From assembly GCA_038241115.1 (NCBI GenBank), contig JBBRGA010000132.1, positions 1 to 9,594 on the forward strand: 9,594 nt of DNA, read 5' to 3'. This document shows positions 1 through 5,793 of this stretch, in pieces. How positions within the stretch are numbered: the stretch's first letter is position 1; the number at the start of each line of letters is the position of its first letter. Origin of the DNA: JANYJJ01 sp038241115. GTDB lineage: Bacteria; Pseudomonadota; Gammaproteobacteria; Burkholderiales; Burkholderiaceae_C. The position numbers and the translations under genes were made by a program. Under the pieces are notes generated by a model that saw nothing but the letters and a program-made list of their open reading frames with translations, was not told the DNA's origin and ran no database searches.

Positions 1-504
1 CACAACCGCGTCCACGGCGTCGCGATGATCCATCAACGCATCCATGCTGCGCAGCAACTGCTGATGGGTCAGGCTGGCCGTGTCCACCTCAGGGATGCTC
101 ACCGTCTCCAGCCAGCGCAGCACGCCCAGCTTGGAATCCGGATCGCACAAGCGATTGAAGACCATCACGCGGATGGCGTGCTCGACGGCCGTGGTGTAGC
201 GGGCCTTGCGGAACACCCCGCCCAGAGCGTCGAAGCCCAACTCCTTCCACAGCTGATCAAGCGCCCAGACATCGCCCAAGGCCAGCGCCGATTCGAATTC
301 AACTTGCGGCGCCGCAGCCATCGCACCTGGCAGACCCTTGACGCGCAGCAAGCCGTGCAGCAGCGAGTCGACACCGCCACCGACTTCGTCAAGCCGACCC
401 AGCGTGGCGACGGTGCGCTGCCGCGGCTTGCCTTCCTCGTTGCGGAATGACTCAACGAGTTGCAGGTAGCGGTGGCCGCCGGAGCGCGTGAGCTTGAGGT
501 ACAT
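1..504 (-). CDS. IS1634-family transposase, N-terminal part (runs off the left edge)
   Basis: The minus strand is open from an ATG at 504-502 to the window edge, giving 168 residues without a stop. The product begins MYLKLTRSGGHRYLQLVESF, followed by GKPRQRTVATLGRLDE. This is the characteristic start of IS1634-family (IS4-superfamily, DDE) transposases. A later segment around residues 105-135 (TTAVEHAIRVMVFNRLCDPDSK) also fits the family's N-terminal region. Full-length members are usually about 450-600 residues, so the catalytic core lies outside the window. The start is chosen because the conserved MYL-K-L opening begins exactly there. A good -10 hexamer (TACAAT on the minus strand, 516-511) sits only 6 nt upstream, so any transcript from it would be nearly leaderless. 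The family assignment is by recognition of the sequence pattern. Whether the gene is intact beyond the edge cannot be seen. Confidence 0.82.
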   Translation of the reverse strand, partial: MYLKLTRSGGHRYLQLVESFRNEEGKPRQRTVATLGRLDEVGGGVDSLLHGLLRVKGLPGAMAAAPQVEFESALALGDVWALDQLWKELGFDALGGVFRKARYTTAVEHAIRVMVFNRLCDPDSKLGVLRWLETVSIPEVDTASLTHQQLLRSMDALMDHRDAVDAVV

Positions 505-657
505 GCACCGATTGTAGCCAAACAGGCTGAATCATTGCCAGCACTTTTTAACGCAAATCTTGCCACTACACAAATTCTTCGACGCTCCAGCTAAGTCCTT
601 GATTCCATTGACCAGAGATCGTCAAAATAGGCGCGGATTGGAATTTGGTGTCGAACT
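505..657. mobile_element. Non-coding end of the IS1634-type element and its junction with the IS481 gene
   Basis: About 150 bases lie between the IS1634-type start codon and the point, near 657-661, where similarity of the upstream gene to IS481 transposases stops. No convincing gene is present here. The IS481 reading frame runs into this stretch for about a dozen unrelated residues before a stop at 624-622, as expected if another element inserted into it. The exact terminal inverted repeat and target duplication cannot be defined, because only one end of the inserted element is in the window. Confidence 0.45.
511..516 (-). promoter_or_regulatory. Candidate -10 box for the IS1634-type transposase
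   Basis: The minus strand reads TACAAT, five of six matches to the sigma-70 -10 consensus, 6 nt before the ATG at 504. A -35 match at normal spacing is weak (TGGCAA, about 18 nt upstream). If used, transcription would begin at or next to the start codon. This is seen by eye only. Confidence 0.25.
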
Positions 658-1251
658 TAGGGGCGCCGCCTCGTGCAGTCGCTTTAAGAAGTTCACGCTG
701 CTGGCGTCGCTTTGATCGGCGTAGATGCGCATGAACACCCAGCGCGTGGCTCGGTCGATGGCGACGAACAGGTAGCGCCTGTCGCTCTCGTCAGGCATCT
801 GCGGCAGGTACTTGATGTCCACGTGCAAGAAGCCCGGCGCGTAGTCCTTGAAGGTCTTGACCGGGGCATCAGCCTCACCTGCATCCGCACGCGCCCGTGC
901 TTTCAGGTCGCGCAAGTTGGATACGCCGTGGCGGCTCAAACACCGATCCAGCCCAGAGCGCGACACGGCCGGGTTGATGAACTCCCGCACCACCACCAGC
1001 AAGTCATCCAGGGGCAGCAACAGCATGCGCCGCAACGCCACCGCGATGGCCTCCTGGCCTGGAGTCAGTGTCGTCTGGAGCCTGTGCGGGCGGTGCGATA
1101 GGTCGTGCGGCGTCTCGCGGCCCCGCCACTTGGCCGCCGTGGCGCGGCTGATGTTGTAGCGCTCGGCCAGCTCAACAAGTGGCGCTGAAGATGCCTTGAT
1201 CTCTGCCCGAGTGCGGGGTGTCGTGCGGGCTTGGGCGTGGACTTGGCTCAC
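622..1251 (-). pseudogene. IS481-family transposase, C-terminally truncated
   Basis: The frame starts at a GTG (1251-1249); an in-frame stop lies nine codons upstream. It ends at 622 after 209 codons, against roughly 300-350 in intact IS481-family transposases. An N-terminal helix-turn-helix is visible around residues 25-45 (LVELAERYNISRATAAKWRG). The start of the DDE integrase core follows, with HVDIKYLPQM (first catalytic Asp at residue 145) and RYLFVAIDRATRW around residues 160-170. Family-like sequence stops near residue 197 (LKRLHEAAP). The final 12 residues (LSSTPNSNPRLF) look unrelated. The second Asp (normally in a TDNG-type motif) and the catalytic Glu are therefore missing, and the protein should be inactive as a transposase. 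The lost part is replaced by the end of the IS1634-type element, which has the same orientation. An N-terminal fragment that still binds DNA could be made, but nothing shows this. Confidence 0.85.
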
Positions 1252-1515
1252 TGGATACTCTTTGCCTGAAGGGACTCAATCACGCCGCGCATCACGTCTC
1301 TTGCTTTAAACAGTGGCCAGCTCCGAATGGGGACATGATCTCCTGAAACCCAACACCTAACAAAAGTACTCCGCGAGACGCGCCGTACTCACCAATTTCC
1401 ACTCAGCCAAAGCTTGCGCAATATCACCGCCTAAATTCTTTGGTTCGAAATAATCGCGCCAACTTGACCCGCGATGAATTCGCAACGCGTCTGCCGCAGG
1501 CAGCTCGTTCCAAGC
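1252..1515. other. Intergenic stretch between the IS481 remnant and the brn locus
   Basis: This stretch contains the upstream end of the IS481-type element and flanking DNA. The element boundary was not located with confidence. The minus strand has an uninterrupted frame that crosses it and stops at 1359-1357. Its translation includes RIHRGSSWRDYFEPKNLGGD and ends LAEYFC. It has no clear start and no family I recognise; it may be the remnant of a gene end. Nothing else supportable is seen. Confidence 0.3.
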
Positions 1516-1537
1516 GGTTTGTGTAGATACAATAACC
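1516..1537 (+). promoter_or_regulatory. Imperfect 22-bp dyad upstream of brnT, candidate BrnA operator
   Basis: The sequence is symmetric about 1526/1527. The outer arms are GGTT...AACC and the inner arms TGTA-GA-TACA, with 8 of 11 base pairs matching. It lies immediately before the region where BrnT homology begins. In characterised brnTA loci the antitoxin BrnA autoregulates the operon by binding the promoter, so an operator is expected here. No clear -35/-10 pair was identified. The assignment rests on symmetry and position. Confidence 0.4.
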
Positions 1538-1545
1538 GCGCGGCA

Positions 1546-1814
1546 AGCACCTACGATCTGAAGAAGCGCGCCGCAACGCTTGCTTCCTGCTATCTTGACT
1601 TTGAAGATGCAGCGCTGGTTTTTCAGAGTCCGTTTTCGAAACCGAAGATGTGCGTCAGAACTGCGGCGAGAAACGCATGATCTGTTTCGGTATGTTGCGG
1701 GATCGAATGGTGGTGATTGGCGACACCCCGCGCGGCGCGGATCGCCACGTATTCAGCATGAGGAAAGCCAATGACCGCGAGCAAGCGAGCATCGCCCCGC
1801 TCCTTGGGATCTGA
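1546..1814 (+). pseudogene. brnT: brnT, BrnT-family ribonuclease toxin, frameshifted
   Basis: The first segment reads TYDLKKRAATLASCYLDFED then AALVFQSPF, the typical N-terminal half of BrnT (RelE-like fold, RNase toxin). After the T run at 1633-1636 the similarity jumps to the frame starting at 1635, which reads FETEDVRQNCGEKRMICFGM, then LRDRMVVIGDTPRGADRHVF, then SMRKANDREQ, ending at 1814. One extra T would join the two halves (PFFETED), so a single-base deletion explains the shift. In the actual sequence the first frame ends at 1680. No ATG, GTG or TTG sits at the expected place just before TYD; the in-frame options are TTG at 1519, inside the putative operator, or ATG at 1474. The restored frame overlaps brnA by 44 nt. 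The toxin is therefore very probably inactive, unless the base is a sequencing error in the homopolymer. The family call is firm; the state of the start is less certain. Confidence 0.8.
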
Positions 1815-2052
1815 CCTTGCCAAGGTGGCAGCGCACGTGATTCAGGCGGAGGAATACGACGAACTTCCGGAACTGACCGTTGACATGCTCGCGCGCGGGC
1901 ACGTCAACAAGGGAGGTCGCCCTCGGCTGGAGAACCCGAAAAAGTTGATCTCTATTCGGCTGCCGGAAGACGTGATTGAGAAGTGGCGCGCCACCGGACC
2001 GGGGTGGCAAACACGCATGGCGGAAAAGCTGGTGCGCGTGGCACCGAGGTGA
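1771..2052 (+). CDS. brnA: BrnA-family antitoxin
   Basis: This 93-residue protein matches BrnA antitoxins, which neutralise the BrnT RNase and repress their own operon. The recognisable core is GGRPRLENPKKLISIRLPED (residues 48-67), followed by VIEKWRATGPGWQTRMAEKL (68-87). It has the short beta-strand and helix pattern of a ribbon-helix-helix fold, and the RATGPGWQTR motif is diagnostic of the family. The length is normal and no defect is visible. The ATG at 1771 is preceded by AGGA at 1761-1764, a good ribosome binding site. The start lies inside the 3' part of the broken brnT, the usual overlapping toxin-first arrangement. With brnT frameshifted, brnA would persist as an orphan antitoxin or DNA-binding repressor. 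It could still counter another BrnT in the genome, which cannot be checked here. Confidence 0.88.
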   Translation: MTASKRASPRSLGSDLAKVAAHVIQAEEYDELPELTVDMLARGHVNKGGRPRLENPKKLISIRLPEDVIEKWRATGPGWQTRMAEKLVRVAPR

Positions 2053-2102
2053 CGCTTGCGTCTGCGACGGCTGGGTCTGACGCGTAAACCAACTTGAGCT
2101 AG

Positions 2103-2120
2103 CCGGGGTCAAATCCCCGG
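2103..2120. terminator. GC-rich hairpin between convergent brnA and the LysR gene
   Basis: CCGGGG and CCCCGG form a perfect 6-bp stem around a 6-nt loop (TCAAAT) that contains the stop codon of the LysR gene. A flanking G and T could add a wobble pair. It lies between two convergent genes, where a bidirectional terminator is expected. No proper U tract follows on either strand (the plus strand continues TGGGTTTGTG), so intrinsic termination is uncertain. Confidence 0.35.
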
Positions 2121-3047
2121 TGGGTTTGTGATGAACGCTGGCTTTGAAGGTTTTTTGGTGCACTGCCCGCCCGCCCCTTCAAAACAAGCCTTGATCGCTG
2201 CCGTGAATTTCTCGCGGCCATGCTGGCGGCGCTCCATCAGGCCAACATGGCGCTGCACGGTGACGCCGGGCAGGGGCACGATTTGCAAGGTGCGGTCTCG
2301 CGACCACTGAACGTTGGCGAGTTGCGGCACGATGGACACGCCGAAGCCTTGGCGCACCAAGGCCACGATGGCTTCAACCGAGTTCAACTCCATGCCTTCT
2401 TTCACCGTGGCGCGGCATTGGGCCAGGGCTTGGTTGACGAGGTGGCCGGTCCAGGTGTGGCGGTCAAAGCGCATGAACGGGCACTGCGCCAGGATGCCGC
2501 GCGGCGTGTCGGGCAGCTTGAAGTGGGGTTTGCGCGGCACGATCAACGCCATCGGTTCGCTGTACAGCGCGGTCCATCTCAGCCTGGAAGACAGGCGCAT
2601 TGGTGGCTGGGTGACCACGGCGGCGTCGAGTTCACCGCGCTCTACTCTGGCGGCGAAGTCGGCCGACTGACCCGCCAGCAACGTCACTTCCAGACCAGGG
2701 TGCTGGCGTTTGATGGCCCACAGCGCATCGGCAAAAGCGCCCATCAGCGCCGACACCAGCGCCCCCATCACCACAGTGCCTGTGAGTTGCTCGCTCTGCG
2801 GCGCTGACGCCAGTGCCTCGTAGCGCGCCACGACGTCTTGAACCGATGCCACCAATTGACGCCCGGCGGTGTTCAGCACCACGGATCGACCCGCGCGGTC
2901 GAACAGTCCTTGGTGCAGTTCGTCCTCCAGCGCGCGAATCTGCAGACCCACGGCCGCTGCTGTCAGGCCAATTTCTTTGCCGGCAGCGGCAAAGCTGCCG
3001 AAGCGGGCGGCCGCCAGAAATGTTCGCAGGGTGCGGATTGAAGACAT
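2109..3047 (-). CDS. LysR-family transcriptional regulator
   Basis: This 312-residue protein has the standard length and layout of LysR-type regulators. Residues 1-60 form the winged helix-turn-helix (RTLRTFLAAARFGSFAAAGK, then LTAAAVGLQIRALEDELHQG LFDR). A linker helix follows, and then the periplasmic-binding-like effector domain from about residue 90 to 295. The effector half contains typical segments such as GELDAAVVTQPP and VEAIVALVRQGFGVSIVPQL. The ATG at 3047-3045 gives the usual short leader before the HTH. It is divergent from the seven-gene plus-strand operon across a 162-bp shared region. By the common LysR arrangement it probably controls that operon in response to a pathway metabolite, and may repress itself. 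The effector cannot be read from the sequence. The C-terminal tail after about residue 295 is basic and proline-rich and looks poorly conserved. Confidence 0.9.
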   Translation of the reverse strand: MSSIRTLRTFLAAARFGSFAAAGKEIGLTAAAVGLQIRALEDELHQGLFDRAGRSVVLNTAGRQLVASVQDVVARYEALASAPQSEQLTGTVVMGALVSALMGAFADALWAIKRQHPGLEVTLLAGQSADFAARVERGELDAAVVTQPPMRLSSRLRWTALYSEPMALIVPRKPHFKLPDTPRGILAQCPFMRFDRHTWTGHLVNQALAQCRATVKEGMELNSVEAIVALVRQGFGVSIVPQLANVQWSRDRTLQIVPLPGVTVQRHVGLMERRQHGREKFTAAIKACFEGAGGQCTKKPSKPAFITNPPGI

Positions 3048-3209
3048 GGTGTCGTGGTGGATGACTCAGGCAGCGCACTGTAAATTTATTCTTTGGCTCA
3101 GCGTCACAAACATTCGCTTTTACTTTGCAGTGGTGTGCGCTATCTTGCGCCAGTCTTCAAATTTTGGGTCGGCAGTCGTGCGCTGCTCAAGTAAATATCA
3201 ACTCGCAAC
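3048..3209. promoter_or_regulatory. Divergent promoter/operator region between the LysR gene and the sdh-like operon
   Basis: This 162-bp region is AT-richer than its surroundings. It carries AGCGCAC at 3072-3078 and its reverse complement GTGCGCT at 3135-3141 and 3178-3184. The outer pair extends to a perfect 9-bp inverted repeat (GCAGCGCAC at 3070-3078, GTGCGCTGC at 3178-3186). These are candidate LysR contact sites. A weak minus-strand promoter could be TTTGTG with TAAATT 16 nt downstream (about 3109-3082). No convincing plus-strand promoter or Shine-Dalgarno site before the ATG at 3210 was found by eye. Confidence 0.45.
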
Positions 3210-3944
3210 ATGACAGACACACTGACCGCCAAGACACTCAACGTAAAAATCTGGCGCGGACGCGAGCAAGGCGCGTTCAGCCAATACGCGGTACCGCGTC
3301 AAAACAGCCAAACCGTGCTCGACGTGGTCACCCATGTGCAACGCCACTTGGAGCCCACGCTCAGCTACCGCTTCTCATGCCGCGTGGGCATGTGTGGCTC
3401 GTGCGCGATGACGGTCAATGGGCAAGCCCGTTGGACCTGCCGAACGCATGTGTCCAAAGTGGTGGACGACTCGGGAACGCTCGACATTGCGCCGCTGGCG
3501 AACTTGCCCGTGATCAAAGATTTGGCCACCGACATGAGCGGCTTCTTTGACAAGATGGCGCGCGCCAAAGGCCACTTCAAAGGCAGCGCCACGCGCCACG
3601 ACGACTTCGCCCGTGTGGCACCCAGCTCGCCCGAACGCATGGCCGCCAACGCCGGCATCGAGTGCATCGGCTGTGCCGTTTGTTATGCGTCGTGCGACGT
3701 GGTGACGTGGCGGCCCGACTACCTGGGCCCGGCGGCCCTGAACCGCGCCTGGACCTTGACCAACGATGTGCGCGACGTTCAGCAAACCGAGCGCCTTCGC
3801 GCCGTGGCGGGCGACGCCGGTTGCCATGCCTGTCACACGCAAGGCTCGTGCACCGAGCGTTGCCCCAAGCAGCTGGAGCCGACGATTTCGATCGCGGGCC
3901 TGAAGCGCCGGGTGGGCCGCGCCGCTGTGCGGGGTGAGTTGTGA
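3210..3944 (+). CDS. Iron-sulfur subunit of a succinate dehydrogenase/fumarate reductase-type complex
   Basis: This 244-residue SdhB/FrdB homologue passes electrons between a flavoprotein and membrane quinone through three clusters. The N-terminal ferredoxin domain has [2Fe-2S] ligands Cys57, 62, 65 and 77 (CRVGMCGSC...C). The C-terminal domain has CIGCAVCYASC (Cys152, 155, 158, 162) and CHACHTQGSCTERCP (Cys205, 208, 214, 218). By the E. coli FrdB pattern, Cys152/155/158/218 would hold [4Fe-4S] and Cys162/208/214 would hold [3Fe-4S]. Cys205 is an additional cysteine. The length matches the family, and all expected ligands are present. It is the first gene of the operon, and its TGA overlaps the GTG of the next gene by 4 nt. 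Unlike ordinary sdh or frd operons, the flavoprotein gene is not adjacent but lies over 3 kb downstream. The complex type is clear; whether it works as a reductase or dehydrogenase, and on what acid, is not. Confidence 0.9.
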   Translation: MTDTLTAKTLNVKIWRGREQGAFSQYAVPRQNSQTVLDVVTHVQRHLEPTLSYRFSCRVGMCGSCAMTVNGQARWTCRTHVSKVVDDSGTLDIAPLANLPVIKDLATDMSGFFDKMARAKGHFKGSATRHDDFARVAPSSPERMAANAGIECIGCAVCYASCDVVTWRPDYLGPAALNRAWTLTNDVRDVQQTERLRAVAGDAGCHACHTQGSCTERCPKQLEPTISIAGLKRRVGRAAVRGEL

Positions 3945-4360
3945 GCAACCCAGTGGCGAGACACGCCAATGCGGCCACTGTGGTCACGCCCATGTCGTCC
4001 GCAGTCAGCCAAGCCAAGCGCTGGTACTGGCAGCGCATCAGTGCCATGGCGCTGGGGCTTTTTGTGCTGGTGCATCTGGCCGTGATGATTTATGCAGTCC
4101 GCGGTGGCCTGAGCGCTGCTGAAATTCTGGCGCGCACGCGTGGCAGCTGGACGTTTGGCGTTTTTTACGCGGGTTTCGTCATTGCCTGCGCGGTGCATGT
4201 ACCGGTGGGCATGGCCAACATCGCCCGCGAATGGTGGGGCATGAATGAGCGCGCGGCGCTGTGGTTGTCGCGTGGCTTCGGATTGGTTTTGTTCGTGACG
4301 GGCCTGCGGGCGGTGTACGCCGTATGCGTTGTGACTGTGGCCAGTGCGGGGGGCGCATGA
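3941..4360 (+). CDS. Membrane anchor subunit of the Sdh/Frd-type complex (first anchor)
   Basis: This is a 139-residue hydrophobic protein with three predicted membrane helices at about residues 34-53, 72-92 and 108-130, the architecture of SdhC/SdhD/FrdC-FrdD anchors. It contains WYWQRISAMALGLFVLVHLA, with His45 in helix 1 and His86 in helix 2 (CAVHVPVG), both possible heme b or quinone-site ligands. The start is a GTG at 3941 overlapping the previous stop in GTGA, the tight coupling seen at other junctions of this operon. An internal ATG at 3992 would remove 17 residues of poorly conserved leader and is an alternative. Small anchors diverge quickly, so the assignment rests on size, topology, His placement and position between the Fe-S subunit gene and a second anchor. 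It should hold the catalytic subunits on the cytoplasmic membrane and form part of the quinone site. Confidence 0.75.
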   Translation: MSNPVARHANAATVVTPMSSAVSQAKRWYWQRISAMALGLFVLVHLAVMIYAVRGGLSAAEILARTRGSWTFGVFYAGFVIACAVHVPVGMANIAREWWGMNERAALWLSRGFGLVLFVTGLRAVYAVCVVTVASAGGA

Positions 4361-4719
4361 AGCAAGGCCTCGATGCCCGCGCGCGCGCTCATCCGGCTTA
4401 CTGGGCTTTCTTGGCGCATCGTTTGTCAGGCTTGGGTTTGGCGGTTTTTTTGCCTTTGCATTTCTGGGCGCTGGGGCAAGCCCTGGAAGGCGCGGCGGCG
4501 TTGGACGGCTTCTTGCGCTTTGCTGATCAACCGCTGTTCAAGTTTGCCGAGTGGGGCTTGGTGGTGTTGTTGTCGTTGCACTTGATGGGTGGGGTTCGGC
4601 TGCTGTTGATCGAGTTTGGTCCGGCCTCGACATCGGGTTTGCGCAAGAACTGGATCGCCGGTGCAGTAGGCTTCTCGTTGGCGACCGGGTTGGCCTTTGC
4701 GCTGTCCCTGTTTGCCTGA
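4357..4719 (+). CDS. Membrane anchor subunit of the Sdh/Frd-type complex (SdhC-like)
   Basis: This 120-residue protein starts at an ATG at 4357 that overlaps the previous stop (ATGA). Three membrane helices are expected at about residues 23-43, 64-86 and 99-119. The segment AFLAHRLSGLGLAVFLPLH (residues 17-35) resembles the HR-(S/T)G motif of SdhC helix 1. LSLHLMGGVRLLLIEFG (72-88) resembles the SdhC helix 2 motif in which His ligates heme b (here His75). His21 and Arg22 correspond to the quinone-site His/Arg region by eye. The position corresponding to the quinone-site Ser27 of E. coli SdhC appears to be Phe18, but this alignment is rough. It presumably pairs with the preceding anchor as a heterodimer. 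An open frame extends upstream of 4357, but the ATGA junction and the SdhC-like start favour this shorter form. Confidence 0.8.
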   Translation: MKQGLDARARAHPAYWAFLAHRLSGLGLAVFLPLHFWALGQALEGAAALDGFLRFADQPLFKFAEWGLVVLLSLHLMGGVRLLLIEFGPASTSGLRKNWIAGAVGFSLATGLAFALSLFA

Positions 4720-4775
4720 GCAGCTGTCCCGAATTCACCTTTTTATTTCCGCTTTTCCAGCCACAGGAACAACCC

Positions 4776-5756
4776 ATGATCAAGATTCGCCGCACTGCCA
4801 TGAATGGCCTGGTAGCCATCAGCCTGTCACTCCTCGCGCTTTCGGCTGGCGCGCAAGACGCTTGGCCGAACAAGCCTGTGCGCATGGTCGTGCCCTTTGC
4901 TCCCGGTGGGTCTACCGACGTGATTGCGCGCATGGTGGGACAGAAACTCTCGGTGCTGTGGGGCCAGCCCGTGGTGATCGAGAACCGCGCTGGCGCAGGT
5001 GGCAATGTCGGAGCCGACGTGGTCGCAAAGTCACCCGGCGATGGCTACACCCTGCTGTTTGCGTCGGGCAGCATCACCATCAATCCGAACCTCTACAAAC
5101 GCATGCCCTTCGACACCAAGAAGGACCTGGTGCCCATTACCAACGTGGCGCAAGGGCCAATGCTGGTGGTGGTGCCCGAAGCCGCAAGCGCCAAGACATT
5201 GAAAGAACTCATCGCCCAGGCCAAGGCCAAGCCCGGCGCGTTGAACTTTGGTTCCGCCGGTGTGGGCAGCCAAGTGCACATGGCGTCTGAAAACTTTGCC
5301 GACGCTGCAGGGATTGACATCACTCACGTGCCTTACAAAGGCGAAGCCCCGGCCTACACCGATTTGATAGGCGCACAAACGCAAATGATGGTGGGCAATT
5401 TCGCGGCCGCATCGGCCTTGCTTGGCAACGGCCGACTGCGCGCGCTGGCAGTCACCAGCAAACAGAGATCGCCGCTGTTGCCCAACGTGCCCACGGTCGC
5501 CGAAAGCGGCTTGCCCGGCTTCGAGAACATCGGCTGGTTCGGGCTTCTGGCTCCGACGGGGACGCCTGCCAATGTGCTCGCCAAGGTGCAGAGCGACACC
5601 GCCAAGGTGCTGGCAGAAACCGACACCAAAGCGCGCCTGTACGTTCAGGGCATGGTGCCGGTGGGCAACTCGTCGGTCGATTTTGCGAGGGCGATGGACA
5701 CTGAAATGTTGCGCTGGGCGGAAGTGGTGAAGAACCGCAAACTCAGTGCCAACTGA
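4776..5756 (+). CDS. Bug-family (tripartite tricarboxylate transporter type) periplasmic substrate-binding protein
   Basis: This 326-residue protein has the length and motifs of Bug/TctC receptors. After a signal peptide (RR then a hydrophobic core, likely cleavage after residue 26 in SAGA|QDAW) come WPNKPVRMVVPFAPGGSTDV, then ENRAGAGGNVGADVVAKSPGDG, FGSAGVGS, HVPYKGEAPAYTDLIGAQ and the C-terminal LPNVPTVAESGLPGFE. These are family hallmarks. The ATG at 4776 is chosen because it begins the signal peptide and has AGGA at 4765-4768. The frame is open further upstream, but that part overlaps the anchor gene. Bug proteins bind small carboxylates in the periplasm and deliver them to TctA/TctB-type permeases; none is encoded here, so this is an orphan receptor that must use a permease elsewhere or act in sensing. 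Its place inside the operon suggests it binds the substrate of the enzymes around it. Confidence 0.92.
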   Translation: MIKIRRTAMNGLVAISLSLLALSAGAQDAWPNKPVRMVVPFAPGGSTDVIARMVGQKLSVLWGQPVVIENRAGAGGNVGADVVAKSPGDGYTLLFASGSITINPNLYKRMPFDTKKDLVPITNVAQGPMLVVVPEAASAKTLKELIAQAKAKPGALNFGSAGVGSQVHMASENFADAAGIDITHVPYKGEAPAYTDLIGAQTQMMVGNFAAASALLGNGRLRALAVTSKQRSPLLPNVPTVAESGLPGFENIGWFGLLAPTGTPANVLAKVQSDTAKVLAETDTKARLYVQGMVPVGNSSVDFARAMDTEMLRWAEVVKNRKLSAN

Positions 5757-5791
5757 GCGTCAGTTGCATTCCAAATGCGTGCCAACTGAGC
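5746..5791 (+). repeat. 13-bp direct repeat spanning the receptor stop and the hydratase leader
   Basis: GTGCCAACTGAGC occurs at 5746-5758, including the receptor's stop codon, and again perfectly at 5779-5791, directly before the ATG at 5794. The copies are 33 bp apart. The second copy supplies the only Shine-Dalgarno-like bases (TGAG) for the hydratase alpha gene. It could be a small tail duplication or a regulatory site. Confidence 0.6.
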
Positions 5792-5793
5792 CC

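Noticed and set aside
165..566. A 133-codon minus-strand frame
   Set aside because: It is out of frame with the IS1634-type transposase, which has recognisable motifs in the same region.
1474..1680. A 68-codon frame starting at ATG 1474 as a separate small gene
   Set aside because: Its second half is the N-terminal half of BrnT, and the protein similarity continues in another frame after 1636. It is part of a frameshifted brnT, not an independent gene.
4551..4775. Upstream extension of the receptor gene frame
   Set aside because: It overlaps the anchor gene in another frame and would bury the signal peptide; the ATG at 4776 has a proper ribosome binding site.
5746..5793. A GTG start at 5746 for the hydratase alpha subunit
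   Set aside because: It would add 16 residues unlike the family and overlap the receptor's end; the ATG at 5794 matches the family's usual beginning.
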